A DNA stretch of 64,000 nt, taken from assembly GCF_049896245.1 (NCBI RefSeq), contig NZ_JAFCTX010000004.1:1-64000 (forward strand). Reading direction: 5' to 3'. The position numbers and the translations under genes are program-made. This stretch comes from Cypionkella sp049896245 (GTDB taxonomy: Bacteria > Pseudomonadota > Alphaproteobacteria > Rhodobacterales > Rhodobacteraceae). The notes beneath the pieces were generated by a model that was not told where the DNA came from, made no database searches, and worked only from the letters and a program-made list of their open reading frames with translations. Below are positions 1-7,929 of this stretch, piece after piece (position 1 is the stretch's first letter; each line of letters begins with the position of its first letter).

Positions 1-288
1 TGCGAAGCTCCATAGGATGTGATTTGCCCATCTCGATCCCCTATATCTGGAAAGATCAGGGAATCAGAAACCGTCCAAGATGGGAAGCCTGAATCATATG
101 AACGGCGACTTGCTCTAAGCTATGTCCCCGCGAAATGTGGTCCCTTGCACTCTATCGCGCTGAGAAGCTGGTGGCGGGCGTTCGGGGCTATGACCCAATC
201 GAAGATGATCGCCGCGACATTGTTGCCGCCTCTATCTGTTTGACGTGTTCCGGTTGCAAAACCATGAATGATGCCACGACAGCGGCGG
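1..288. other. left edge, no recognisable gene
   Basis: No gene is supported here. Two short plus-strand frames look weakly coding: one at about 3-92 contains the peptide IPYIWKDQGIRNRPRWEA before a TGA, and one from 135 encodes about 38 residues with ordinary codon use. Neither has a convincing start and neither was recognised. They could be remnants of a gene flanking the denitrification cluster. Confidence 0.4.
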
Positions 289-507
289 TCAATCCTGATG
301 ATCGTCCTTCGCCATCAATCGCATGATATAGCTCGCAAACAGCCAGCTCGCCGGCACACCAAGCAGTGCTCCGCCCAGCACAGATTGCACTGGTGTCAGG
401 ACGGGCAAGCCAAGCCAGGAACCGATCAGCGCAGCAAAGAACAGATTTACCGCCATTGCCCCCAGACCAAACGGATAGAGCATCAACGTCAGCCTTGGCC
501 GGCTCAT
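289..507 (-). CDS. small two-helix membrane protein, nor operon
   Basis: This encodes a 72-residue hydrophobic protein starting MSRPRLTLML, with two predicted membrane helices (about residues 8-30 and 35-58) and a charged tail. Its ATG overlaps the stop of the preceding 58-residue gene (ATGA), so the two should be translationally coupled. It is the last gene of the minus-strand norCBQD run. Small membrane proteins at this place (NorF, NnrT/NnrU-like) are known in denitrifiers and are thought to help maturation or activity of nitric oxide reductase. I infer such an accessory role from position only. A longer start at 525 is less likely because it breaks the coupling. Confidence 0.6.
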   Translation of the reverse strand: MSRPRLTLMLYPFGLGAMAVNLFFAALIGSWLGLPVLTPVQSVLGGALLGVPASWLFASYIMRLMAKDDHQD

Positions 508-680
508 CTGCGACGAACCAGCCACTGCACGCAGATCAATGCGACCAGCAACAACACGGCTGCAACAAGATAAGACAGTTCCGCTTCTGCTGTCTGGGGC
601 TGAGGGATCGGGCGCTGGAAGGTTTCGGCCAATGCGGCACTTGGCACAGTCAGTGCGGTGAGGAAAAGCGAGAGGCGCAT
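504..680 (-). CDS. 58-aa signal-anchored small protein, nor operon
   Basis: This gene is 58 codons. The product begins MRLSLFLTALTVPSAALAE, a likely signal peptide, followed by a short Gln/Pro-rich stretch, one membrane helix (about residues 35-54) and a basic end (VRRR). A strong Shine-Dalgarno sequence (AGGAGA) sits inside the end of norD, and the ATG follows the norD stop after one base. It therefore belongs to the nor operon, between norD and the 72-residue membrane protein. NnrT-like proteins of Rhodobacter occupy this place. I did not assign a symbol because identity cannot be confirmed by eye. Confidence 0.65.
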   Translation of the reverse strand: MRLSLFLTALTVPSAALAETFQRPIPQPQTAEAELSYLVAAVLLLVALICVQWLVRRR

Positions 681-681
681 A

Positions 682-2571
682 TCAGGTCTCCTGTATCAGG
701 GCGCGGTAGATGTCGGGAAGGGCACGGCCGAGGCGGGCGGGATCAGGCAGCAAGGTAAAACCTGCGCGCCCGAAGATGCGGGCAAACCAGTCTTGACCAT
801 CGGCATCGACAATGACGCCGTGCACGGTCTGTCCGGTGCGACGCGCCTCACGCACAGCCATGTGAGTGTCTTCGATGCCGTGGATACCTTCGTAATGATC
901 CAGATCATTGGGTTTGCCATCGGTCAGCACCAAAAGCAGTTTGCGCGCGGCAGGTGCTTCGGCCAACTGGGTCGAGACATGGCGGACTGCCGCGCCAAGG
1001 CGGGTATAGTGACCGGGGCGCAACCCCCCTATGCGGGCGGTGACAGCGGGCGTCATCGCAGTGTTGAAGCCTTTGCAACGCGACAGAAACACCCGATCTC
1101 GCCGCAGCGACGAAAACCCCCAGATCGCCATCCGGTCACCCGCCGCGTCAATGCCGCCCGCAAGCGCTGCAAGCGCCTCGCGCATGGTGTCGATGATGCT
1201 GCGATTGCCCACCACAGATTCGGTCGAGCGCGAACAATCCATCAGGATTGCCACCGCCAAATCACGTTCGACACTGCGCAGGCTGCGGAAGATGCGATCG
1301 CTGCCCTGCCCGGTCGCCCGGATTGCAACCTGCGCCTCTATCAGCGCATCCAAATCAAGCTCGGGGCCTTCAATTTGGCGCGGGCGCAGGATACGGCGCG
1401 GATGCAGCGCCTCGAACTGGCGGCGCACGCGGGCCATCAGAAGACGGTCAGGCGTAAAGGGCGTGTCAGAGATGGGGGCCTCTGCCTCAAGCACAACACA
1501 ATGGTCGGGCATATAGCTGGCGGCGCGGTGGTTCCATTCGGGGTAGGTGAAACGGGACGACAGGCGTTCGTGGTCGGCATCCTGCGGGGCAAGGTCAAGG
1601 TGCAGGCGCAGGCGGGTGGCGGCGCGTTTGTGATGCGGCGATAGCGTGATGTGGTCATGATCCTCGGCCGCTTTGCGCGCGCCTTCGGGATCATCGTCAT
1701 CGGTTGCGCGGTTCAGCATCATGCTTTCGACCCAAGACAAGATCGACTCAAAGCGGTGGAAGATAAAGCTGTCGCTGCGGTTGGCGGCCTCATTGTCTTG
1801 CCGGTTGGCCTTCTTACGGGTCGGATTGGCCATACCGGGTGGGGCGCTGATCGCATCCTGATCCGGCGCGGCGGCGGTGCCGTTGGTGGCAGTGTCCAAA
1901 CGTAGCCAGATCGGCAGCGGGGCGAGCGGGCAATAGCCGCGCGGTGTGACTGGCGCGGTTAGCGCAAGCGCTGTGCCAGTCAGCACGCTGCGCACAGCCT
2001 CAGCCATAGCGCGCTCTGCGGGCGATGGCATAGCAAACATTGCCGAGGGCATTTGCGACAGCAGATGCGCGCACAGGGCCGCATAAGCTGCGCGCAAGCC
2101 GGGACAGAACGCAAGCGCCCGCATCGTCGCCTGCTTCATCGCCAAAAGCCAAGCCAGATCGGCGGCAACCGGATCATCCGACACGTGCATGGGTTGCGCG
2201 CAAGCCGCAAGCGCCGCCAGCCAAAGATAAGCCGCACGGTTCAGATCCACCGACGGAAACGCTGCCATCACCGGCGGCAGACGCAGGGTGGTGCCATCGA
2301 AATGCGCGATATGCTCCAGCACGCGAGCATCGCCGAGTTGCGCGCCTATGCTGCGGCGATGCCGCGACGCTGTAGCTGGGCTGGCAGCGATTTCGACGCC
2401 AGCCGCACCGCCAAGGGCGCGGAACATCACGGCAATGCTGGGGCGCAGCGCTTCCAGTGCGACGGCGGCGGCACCATGGCCGACCACCGGCGTTAACCGT
2501 TGGGCCAGCCCGTGCCACAGATTGCCCACGGTTTCCTCGGGCTCGATCAAATCCAGCGGGTGCAAAGCCAT
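682..2571 (-). CDS. norD: NorD, nitric oxide reductase activation protein
   Basis: This 629-residue protein ends in a von Willebrand factor A domain. The metal-ion-dependent adhesion site is visible as DCSRS near residue 445, followed by the conserved LTDGKPND. NorD works with the MoxR-type ATPase NorQ to assemble the cytochrome bc-type nitric oxide reductase, probably by inserting the catalytic non-haem iron. The gene starts four bases after the norQ stop. The length matches the family. The order norC-norB-norQ-norD is the standard one, and function is assigned from homology plus this order. Confidence 0.95.
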   Translation of the reverse strand: MALHPLDLIEPEETVGNLWHGLAQRLTPVVGHGAAAVALEALRPSIAVMFRALGGAAGVEIAASPATASRHRRSIGAQLGDARVLEHIAHFDGTTLRLPPVMAAFPSVDLNRAAYLWLAALAACAQPMHVSDDPVAADLAWLLAMKQATMRALAFCPGLRAAYAALCAHLLSQMPSAMFAMPSPAERAMAEAVRSVLTGTALALTAPVTPRGYCPLAPLPIWLRLDTATNGTAAAPDQDAISAPPGMANPTRKKANRQDNEAANRSDSFIFHRFESILSWVESMMLNRATDDDDPEGARKAAEDHDHITLSPHHKRAATRLRLHLDLAPQDADHERLSSRFTYPEWNHRAASYMPDHCVVLEAEAPISDTPFTPDRLLMARVRRQFEALHPRRILRPRQIEGPELDLDALIEAQVAIRATGQGSDRIFRSLRSVERDLAVAILMDCSRSTESVVGNRSIIDTMREALAALAGGIDAAGDRMAIWGFSSLRRDRVFLSRCKGFNTAMTPAVTARIGGLRPGHYTRLGAAVRHVSTQLAEAPAARKLLLVLTDGKPNDLDHYEGIHGIEDTHMAVREARRTGQTVHGVIVDADGQDWFARIFGRAGFTLLPDPARLGRALPDIYRALIQET

Positions 2572-2575
2572 GCCC

Positions 2576-3373
2576 TCAGCCGTAAACGCTGCTGATCAGG
2601 TCGCGCAGGGCCTGAATAACTTCGGGCTCATCCGTCAAAGGTTCGATCACTGCCGCCTGCAAAGCACGTTCCAGCGGCATCCCGTCTGCCATAAGGCTGG
2701 CCGCATAGATCAACAGACGGGTGGAGACGCCCTCTTCCAGATCCATGCCCGACAAGGCGCGGATATGGCCTGCCAGCCGCACCAACGGGGTGACTCGGAT
2801 GGCGTCCAATCCGCTTTCGCGCGCCACGACGGCGGTTTCGGTGACGGGATCGGGAAAGCCGAAGCTGATTGAGAGAAACCGCTGCCGGGTCGAAGGTTTC
2901 AGCCGTTTCAGGATGTTCTGATAGCCGGGGTTATAGCTGGCCACCAGCATGAAGCCCGCAGGTGCTGCCAATTCCTCGCCAGTGCGGTCAATCATCAGGG
3001 TGCGGCGGTTGTCGGTCAGCGGGTGCAGGACCACTGTCACATCTTTGCGCGCCTCGATTACCTCATCCAGATAGCAGATCGCCCCCTCACGCACAGCACG
3101 GGTCAGCGGGCCATCGACCCATTCCGTCGCCCCGCCGCGCAGCAGATACCGTCCGATCAGATCGGCGGCGGACAGATCATCATGGCAGGCAACGGTGTAG
3201 AGCGGGCGGCCCAACCGGGCCGCCATATGTTCCACAAACCGGGTTTTTCCGCAGCCCGTCGGCCCCTTCAGCAGCAACGGCAGACCGCGCGCATGCGCCG
3301 CCTCGAACAGCGCACATTCCTGCCCGACGGGGCGGTAGAACGGAGCCGTGCGTTCCGGCGCGAGGGCATTCAT
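2576..3373 (-). CDS. norQ: NorQ, MoxR-family AAA+ ATPase
   Basis: This is a 265-residue AAA+ protein of the MoxR group. Walker A is GPTGCGKT near residue 37 and the Walker B segment is ICYLDEV near residue 100. The segment LVASYNPGYQ, typical of NorQ/CbbQ, is also present. NorQ couples ATP hydrolysis to activation of the NorCB reductase together with NorD. The ATG overlaps the norB stop by four bases (ATGA), so translation is coupled. Confidence 0.95.
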   Translation of the reverse strand: MNALAPERTAPFYRPVGQECALFEAAHARGLPLLLKGPTGCGKTRFVEHMAARLGRPLYTVACHDDLSAADLIGRYLLRGGATEWVDGPLTRAVREGAICYLDEVIEARKDVTVVLHPLTDNRRTLMIDRTGEELAAPAGFMLVASYNPGYQNILKRLKPSTRQRFLSISFGFPDPVTETAVVARESGLDAIRVTPLVRLAGHIRALSGMDLEEGVSTRLLIYAASLMADGMPLERALQAAVIEPLTDEPEVIQALRDLISSVYG

Positions 3374-4722
3374 ACCGCATCCTCGGCCAACATGGCGTCG
3401 CTTGCGGGCGCTATCAGTTCCCGCCGTACCACGAGCTGGCTGTAGATGAACAACAACGCACCCAGAACAACCGCAATGCCGGCACCAAACCGCATCAGAT
3501 AGAACAGGCCCAACTGATCCTGCACATCCATGTAAGCCTCGCCCACCACGCGCTGCATGTGGGTCTGGATCGTGCCAGCAAAGGTCAGCACAAAGGTCAT
3601 GAAGGCCATTCCCCCGGTCATCAGCCAGAACGAGATCATGTTGAGCACCTGATTATAGGGGGCTCGCTGGCGCAGCTGCGGCATGGCGTAAGTGATGATC
3701 GCAAGGTTCATCGCCACATAAGCACCGTAGAAGGACAGATGGCCATGCGCTGCGGTGATTTGCGTGCCGTGGGTGTAAAAGTTCACGCCATGGAAGGTGT
3801 GCAGAAAGCCCCATACCCCCCCGCCGAAGAAAGCAACCGTCGCCGATCCCAACGCCCACAGCAGGGCTGCCTTGTTGGGGTGATTGCGGCGACCTTTCCA
3901 GACCATGATGAAGGCAAATGACATCATCCCAAAGAACGGCACCACCTCGAAGGCCGAAAAAATTGAGCCCGTCCACTGCCAGTAAGACGGCAAGCCAATC
4001 CAGTAGAAATGGTGGCCAGTGCCAAGGATGCCGGAAAACATTGCGGTGGCAACGATGACATACAGCCATTTTTCGATCACCTCGCGGTCCACCCCGGTCA
4101 GCTTCAGCATGAGGAAGGCGAGGATAGCCGCCATCACCAGCTCCCATGTGCCTTCGACCCACAGATGCACGATGAACCACCAATACATCTTGTCGAGGCT
4201 AAGGTTGTCGGGGTTGATGAACGAGAATATCCACAGCAGAGACAGCAGCCACAGCCCGGTCAGCAGCACGTTGGTGATGGCGGTCTTGCGCCCGGCCAGC
4301 ACTGTCAGCGAGATGTTCACAAGGAAGATCACCGCCGCGACAAGGATGCCAAACTTGACCCATAACGGCTGTTCCAGAAACTCGCGCCCGCCGTGGATGC
4401 CCACCAGATAGCTGCCCACCGCGCCAAGCGTGCCGATCACCAGAATCGCCAGTTGCAGATAGGCCAGTTTGACCGACCAGATTTCCCGCTCGGATTCTTC
4501 AGGAACGAGATAGTAGGCGGCCCCAAAGAACCCCAGCAGCAGCCAGACGATCAGCGCGTTGGTGTGGATCATCCGGATGATGTTGAACGGCAGCACCGTA
4601 GACAGGGTGTTGGGTGAGACATAGATCCAGCCGGCCAGAAGGCCGCCCAACACCTGAATGCCAAACAGCCCCATTGCCACCAGAAAATAGGCCAAAGCCA
4701 CCTTTTGCGATTGATACTTCAT
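3370..4722 (-). CDS. norB: NorB, nitric oxide reductase cytochrome b subunit
   Basis: This 450-residue polytopic membrane protein is the catalytic subunit of cytochrome c-dependent nitric oxide reductase, which reduces two NO to N2O. It is a member of the haem-copper oxidase superfamily with a non-haem iron in place of copper. Visible ligand regions are MIHTNAL near the N-terminus, GTGHHFYW (metal-binding His pair) and THGTQITAAHGHLSFYG (haem ligands). About twelve hydrophobic segments are present. The start has a strong ribosome binding site (TAAGGAGGAATAACG), and norC ends 12 bases upstream. Confidence 0.97.
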   Translation of the reverse strand: MKYQSQKVALAYFLVAMGLFGIQVLGGLLAGWIYVSPNTLSTVLPFNIIRMIHTNALIVWLLLGFFGAAYYLVPEESEREIWSVKLAYLQLAILVIGTLGAVGSYLVGIHGGREFLEQPLWVKFGILVAAVIFLVNISLTVLAGRKTAITNVLLTGLWLLSLLWIFSFINPDNLSLDKMYWWFIVHLWVEGTWELVMAAILAFLMLKLTGVDREVIEKWLYVIVATAMFSGILGTGHHFYWIGLPSYWQWTGSIFSAFEVVPFFGMMSFAFIMVWKGRRNHPNKAALLWALGSATVAFFGGGVWGFLHTFHGVNFYTHGTQITAAHGHLSFYGAYVAMNLAIITYAMPQLRQRAPYNQVLNMISFWLMTGGMAFMTFVLTFAGTIQTHMQRVVGEAYMDVQDQLGLFYLMRFGAGIAVVLGALLFIYSQLVVRRELIAPASDAMLAEDAV

Positions 4723-4734
4723 CGTTATTCCTCC

Positions 4735-5187
4735 TTAACCCGCATCCGTTGGCGGCCAGCCTTGCGTGTTGGTGTGATCTGCCCAGCGCAGGAATTCGGC
4801 CAGCCCGCGCATTTCTTCTTCGGTGATGGTGAAATGGGGCATCTGACGGCGCCCCTCGATGCCACTTGGCTGGGCGGCCATCCAGCCATCCAGCACTTCA
4901 TACGCGGTCTGTGGATCTTCCAATACACCCCAGCGCGTCATCACGTTGCCAAGCTCGGGCGCGAAATAGGCACCTTCGCCGTGCAAGGTGTGGCAGTTGA
5001 TGCAGCTGTTACGCTCCCAAACCTGTTTGCCCAGCACGACCGCCGGGGTCAGCGGCATGCCTGCGGTCGAGACGTTGACGACGTAACGATGCGAGTTGAT
5101 GACCAGGCCGATGAACACCACGACAAAGAACAGTGATCCGCCGTAAAAGATGTTTCTCGCCCTGGATTTTGTAAGAATTTCTGACAT
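4735..5187 (-). CDS. norC: NorC, nitric oxide reductase cytochrome c subunit
   Basis: This is a 150-residue membrane-anchored c-type cytochrome. An N-terminal helix (about residues 12-32) anchors it in the inner membrane. The haem site CINCH lies near residue 60, followed by TLHGEGAYFAPELG, and the Met of RRQMPHF is the probable axial ligand. It passes electrons from periplasmic carriers (cytochrome c or pseudoazurin) to NorB. It is the first gene of the nor operon. The ATG has an AGGAGG ribosome binding site, and a TTG-N8-CAA regulatory box lies 68 bp upstream. Confidence 0.96.
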   Translation of the reverse strand: MSEILTKSRARNIFYGGSLFFVVVFIGLVINSHRYVVNVSTAGMPLTPAVVLGKQVWERNSCINCHTLHGEGAYFAPELGNVMTRWGVLEDPQTAYEVLDGWMAAQPSGIEGRRQMPHFTITEEEMRGLAEFLRWADHTNTQGWPPTDAG

Positions 5188-5248
5188 GCGGCCTCCTGCG
5201 GGGTGGATATGGGTTTTCCTTTCCTAGCTGCCTTTGCCGCGCCTGACG

Positions 5249-5262
5249 TTGTTCTGGCACAA
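5249..5262 (-). promoter_or_regulatory. putative NnrR/Dnr box for the nor operon
   Basis: On the minus strand this reads TTGTGCCAGAACAA, i.e. TTG-N8-CAA, the core pattern recognised by Crp/Fnr-family NO regulators. Its centre is 68 bp upstream of the norC start, which suits class II activation. The same motif, orientation and distance are seen before nirK and the pseudoazurin gene. Confidence 0.7.
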
Positions 5263-5326
5263 CGACGCCGCGCAACGTGGCCGCCATCTTTGGCAGACCC
5301 ACGCCGCTACCCCTGCAGGAGGTCGC

Positions 5327-5545
5327 ATGACCGTTCCAGACATCAGCAACCCGGACCTGCCGCTGCAGATGCTGTTCGACAGGTGGCCCGCAACAGCAAG
5401 GGTTTTTCTAAGCCATGGGATGCTGTGTTTTGGGTGCCCAATCGCACCGTTTCACACCATTATTGATGCTTGTGTCGAGTATCAGTTAAATGAAGACAGC
5501 TTTCGCGCCGAGTTACTGGCCGCAGTATCGGCAAAGTTTGTATAG
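5327..5545 (+). CDS. DUF1858 / hybrid-cluster-associated redox disulfide protein
   Basis: This 72-residue protein has the pattern LPLQMLFDRWP...FLSHGMLCFGCPIAPFHTI, typical of the DUF1858 domain (hybrid cluster protein-associated disulfide redox domain). The CFGC motif is the likely redox or metal-binding pair. I chose the ATG at 5327 because CAGGAGG stands just upstream; a longer frame from 5234 lacks a good start. It is divergent from norC and near the NnrR box, so it may be NO-responsive. Its last 64 bases overlap the 3' end of the oppositely transcribed regulator gene. Function is unknown; a role in nitrosative stress or electron transfer is inference. Confidence 0.75.
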   Translation: MTVPDISNPDLPLQMLFDRWPATARVFLSHGMLCFGCPIAPFHTIIDACVEYQLNEDSFRAELLAAVSAKFV

Positions 5546-6282
5546 GTGGTTTGCAGGTCGGCAGGACGCTGGAGCGCCAGCGCAGGGAGCCGCGCGGCGG
5601 CCGCGATCATAACCATCCGATGCGGATTTTTAACCACGATGTGGCAACGTGTGCTTTCGATAAGCCCCTGTTTTTCCCAAGCACTCAACAATCGGCTGAC
5701 CGTGTGCAAGGTTGTGCCTGTCATATCCGCAATGTTTTGCCGCGAAATGGGAAAGTCGATCTCCACCCCAGATGTAACTTTGCGACCGGTTTGCCCAATC
5801 ATCCGCAGAATTGCACAAGCGATTCGTTGTTCTGCCGTCATTGTCTGCATTTCGACGATCCGGTTGCTCATCTCATCGGCACGCGCACTCAGGCAACGAA
5901 ACATCTCGGCCGCAAATCCCTGATATTCGGTGGTGAACATCGGCCAAAGATCATTTGACCACGACAACGCGCGACAGGCGTTCGCGGCGATCGCAGACGC
6001 TTGATACGTGGCCTTGCGCCCGTTGGTTTCAAATCCAAACACCTGACCTGCCGGGATATGCAACACAATCGTCGTATCGCCAGCTTCGGTGATCCTTGCC
6101 ATTCGAATATGGCCTGAAAGGATCATATGAAAACTGCGTGCGGGTTGGCCTTCATCAAATATAACCACCCCAGCTACCACGCTTTTGGTATGAGCAAGAC
6201 CAAGAGCAGGGTGCAGTTGGTCGACGTCAAGGCGACAAAACGGCGGGGCCTGCGAGAACTGCGCTGCGTCTAGCAAATTCAT
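5482..6282 (-). CDS. Crp/Fnr-family regulator, NnrR-like (copy 1)
   Basis: This transcription factor has an N-terminal cyclic-nucleotide-type sensor fold and a C-terminal helix-turn-helix (ISRQNIADMTGTTLHTVSRLL). It lacks the cysteine cluster of true Fnr, which fits the NnrR/DNR group responding to NO. I prefer the ATG at 6282 (266 residues, MNLLDAAQFSQAPPF), because the longer frame starts with a TTG at 6339. A C-terminal extension of roughly 40 residues runs beyond the usual end and overlaps the convergent DUF1858 gene. It is paralogous to the regulator at 7930-8625, with nearly the same recognition helix. Confidence 0.85.
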   Translation of the reverse strand: MNLLDAAQFSQAPPFCRLDVDQLHPALGLAHTKSVVAGVVIFDEGQPARSFHMILSGHIRMARITEAGDTTIVLHIPAGQVFGFETNGRKATYQASAIAANACRALSWSNDLWPMFTTEYQGFAAEMFRCLSARADEMSNRIVEMQTMTAEQRIACAILRMIGQTGRKVTSGVEIDFPISRQNIADMTGTTLHTVSRLLSAWEKQGLIESTRCHIVVKNPHRMVMIAAAARLPALALQRPADLQTTYTNFADTAASNSARKLSSFN

Positions 6283-6297
6283 TGGACCGTCCAAAGG

Positions 6298-6311
6298 TTG
6301 AGCCAGCGCAA
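6298..6311 (+). promoter_or_regulatory. TTG-N8-CAA box near regulator copy 1
   Basis: The sequence TTGAGCCAGCGCAA matches the TTG-N8-CAA pattern. It lies only about 20 bp upstream of the regulator start at 6282 and is read toward nnrS. Its closeness to the start codon would fit autorepression of the regulator better than activation. This is inference. Confidence 0.4.
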
Positions 6312-6353
6312 AGACGCCTCCGCCCACTGTAGGGCACAATCATCGACAGCCGG

Positions 6354-6367
6354 ATGATCCAGATCAA
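6354..6367 (-). promoter_or_regulatory. putative Fnr-type box (regulator copy 1 / nnrS)
   Basis: On the minus strand this reads TTGATCTGGATCAT, one base from the Fnr consensus TTGAT-N4-ATCAA. The centre lies 78 bp upstream of the regulator start at 6282 and about 100 bp upstream of nnrS. It suggests that oxygen control by an Fnr/FnrL protein feeds into this divergent pair. Confidence 0.5.
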
Positions 6368-6460
6368 GGACTGGCACTTATTATGTCTTTGCCAAGTATC
6401 TTTCGCCGCTCGCCGGGGTGGCGCAAGGAAATCTATAAATCAAGGAACAAAAACAACATC

Positions 6461-7648
6461 ATGGAAAATACCAAACGCCCGCCCTATTCCGGCCCTGCGT
6501 TGTTCAGCTATGGGTTCCGGCCATTCTTTCTGATGGCTGGGCTGTTTGCCGTGCTGGTCGTGCCGCTGTGGATGGCGGTCTGGTCGGGCTATGTCGCTTT
6601 GAGCGGCCCGTTTTCCCCGGTGGATTGGCATATTCACGAGATGCTGTTCGGCTATACTTCTGCTGTCATGGCGGGCTTCTTGTTCACCGCAATTCCGAAC
6701 TGGACGGGCCGTTTGCCGACGCGCGGCTGGCCGCTGATGGTGCTTGCGGCCTTATGGACCTTGGGGCGCATTGCGGTTGCCGGAGGCATGGGGCTGGGTC
6801 CTGTTCAGGTGATGATACTGGATTGCGCCTTTATGGCGCTGATCGGTGCGATGGTGGTGGTCGAGATCGTGGCAGGGCGCAACTGGAGCAATCTGAAAGT
6901 GGTGGCACCTGTCGTGTTCTATCTGGCGGCCAATGTGACCTTCCATCTTGAAGTCATGGCGCAAGGTCAGGCTGCCATCGGGCGGCGACTTGGATTTGCC
7001 ATGGTGGTCATGCTGATCTTGCTGATCGGCGGGCGGATCATCCCCAGTTTCACCCGCAACTGGTTGGTCAAGCGTGGACCGGGACCACTGCCTGCGCCGT
7101 TCGGGCGCTTCGACGCGGCAAGTCTTGGTTTCACACTGCTGGCACTGTTGCTGTGGGTCGCGCTGTCCGATGCCAAGCTTTCGGCAATCGGCTTGATGCT
7201 GGCCGGGTTGGTGCAACTGATCCGGCTTGGCCGGTGGCTGGGATGGCGCACCGTGGCATCGCCGCTGCTGCTGATGCTGCATCTGGCATTTGCTTTTCTG
7301 CCCTGTGGGCTTTTCACCCTTGGCTTGGCTGGGTTTGGCATGGTTCCCGCCGTTGTGGGTCTGCATCTGTTGGGCATTGGTGGAATCGGCGGTATGACAC
7401 TTGCGGTGATGATGCGGGCGTCGTTGGGCCACACTGGACGCGCGCTTGAGGTTGGCCCGATGCTGGCAGCGGCCTTTGGCTGCGTTGCGCTGGCGGCTTT
7501 GGTGCGTGTTTTAGCCACCGATGAGACCGGGCTTTGGCTGGCGGCGGCACTTTGGGTGGCTGGATTTTCCGGGTTTCTGGCGCGTTATGCTCCAATCCTG
7601 GCAAGCGCCAACGCCGGGCGCAAACTCCCCAATTTGAAGGAGCATTGA
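6461..7648 (+). CDS. nnrS: NnrS family membrane haem-copper protein
   Basis: This polytopic membrane protein of 395 residues has about twelve hydrophobic segments. Typical NnrS features are FSYGFRPFFLMAG at the N-terminus, WHIHEMLFGY, AVMAGFLFTAIPNWTGR, and the late GIGGMTLAVMMRASLGHTGR. NnrS proteins bind haem and copper and protect denitrifiers from NO and dinitrosyl iron complexes. I chose the ATG at 6461 (MENTKRPPY), with AAGGAA upstream; the extra 26 residues of the longer frame do not look like the family. The next gene follows at once. Confidence 0.9.
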   Translation: MENTKRPPYSGPALFSYGFRPFFLMAGLFAVLVVPLWMAVWSGYVALSGPFSPVDWHIHEMLFGYTSAVMAGFLFTAIPNWTGRLPTRGWPLMVLAALWTLGRIAVAGGMGLGPVQVMILDCAFMALIGAMVVVEIVAGRNWSNLKVVAPVVFYLAANVTFHLEVMAQGQAAIGRRLGFAMVVMLILLIGGRIIPSFTRNWLVKRGPGPLPAPFGRFDAASLGFTLLALLLWVALSDAKLSAIGLMLAGLVQLIRLGRWLGWRTVASPLLLMLHLAFAFLPCGLFTLGLAGFGMVPAVVGLHLLGIGGIGGMTLAVMMRASLGHTGRALEVGPMLAAAFGCVALAALVRVLATDETGLWLAAALWVAGFSGFLARYAPILASANAGRKLPNLKEH

Positions 7649-7649
7649 G

Positions 7650-7922
7650 TTGAGCCAGATCAGCTTCAGCGACCAGATGATCGAGATTGATGCGACGCTT
7701 ATCGCCAAGGGTCTGGGTATGCACCCGGACGCCTTACGTCAGGCGATGCGGGAAGGCCATGTCACCCGCACCGTGGAGAAAGGCGAAGCTGACGATGCGG
7801 GGCGTTTCCGCGTGACGTTCTATGCGCCGAACCGCCGTTTGCGGCTTTTGTTCAACTCTGAGGGCATCATCTTGCAAACGTCTTCCGCAGATTACAGTCG
7901 AAAACCGCGCCCTGCATCCTGA
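7650..7922 (+). CDS. DUF6522 family protein
   Basis: This is a 90-residue soluble protein resembling DUF6522, a small family found beside nnrS and denitrification genes. The sequence contains HPDALRQAMREGHV and a later FRVTFYAPNRRLRLLF beta-type segment. The start codon is TTG, one base after the nnrS stop, with a strong GAAGGAG ribosome binding site inside the end of nnrS, so coupling to nnrS is likely. The end lies seven bases from the stop of the convergent regulator gene. Function is unknown. Confidence 0.75.
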   Translation: MSQISFSDQMIEIDATLIAKGLGMHPDALRQAMREGHVTRTVEKGEADDAGRFRVTFYAPNRRLRLLFNSEGIILQTSSADYSRKPRPAS

Positions 7923-7929
7923 CCGGATG

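Noticed and set aside
658..1644. Long plus-strand open frame opposite norD
   Set aside because: It is a shadow of norD in high-GC sequence. The minus-strand frame has the VWA motif and operon context.
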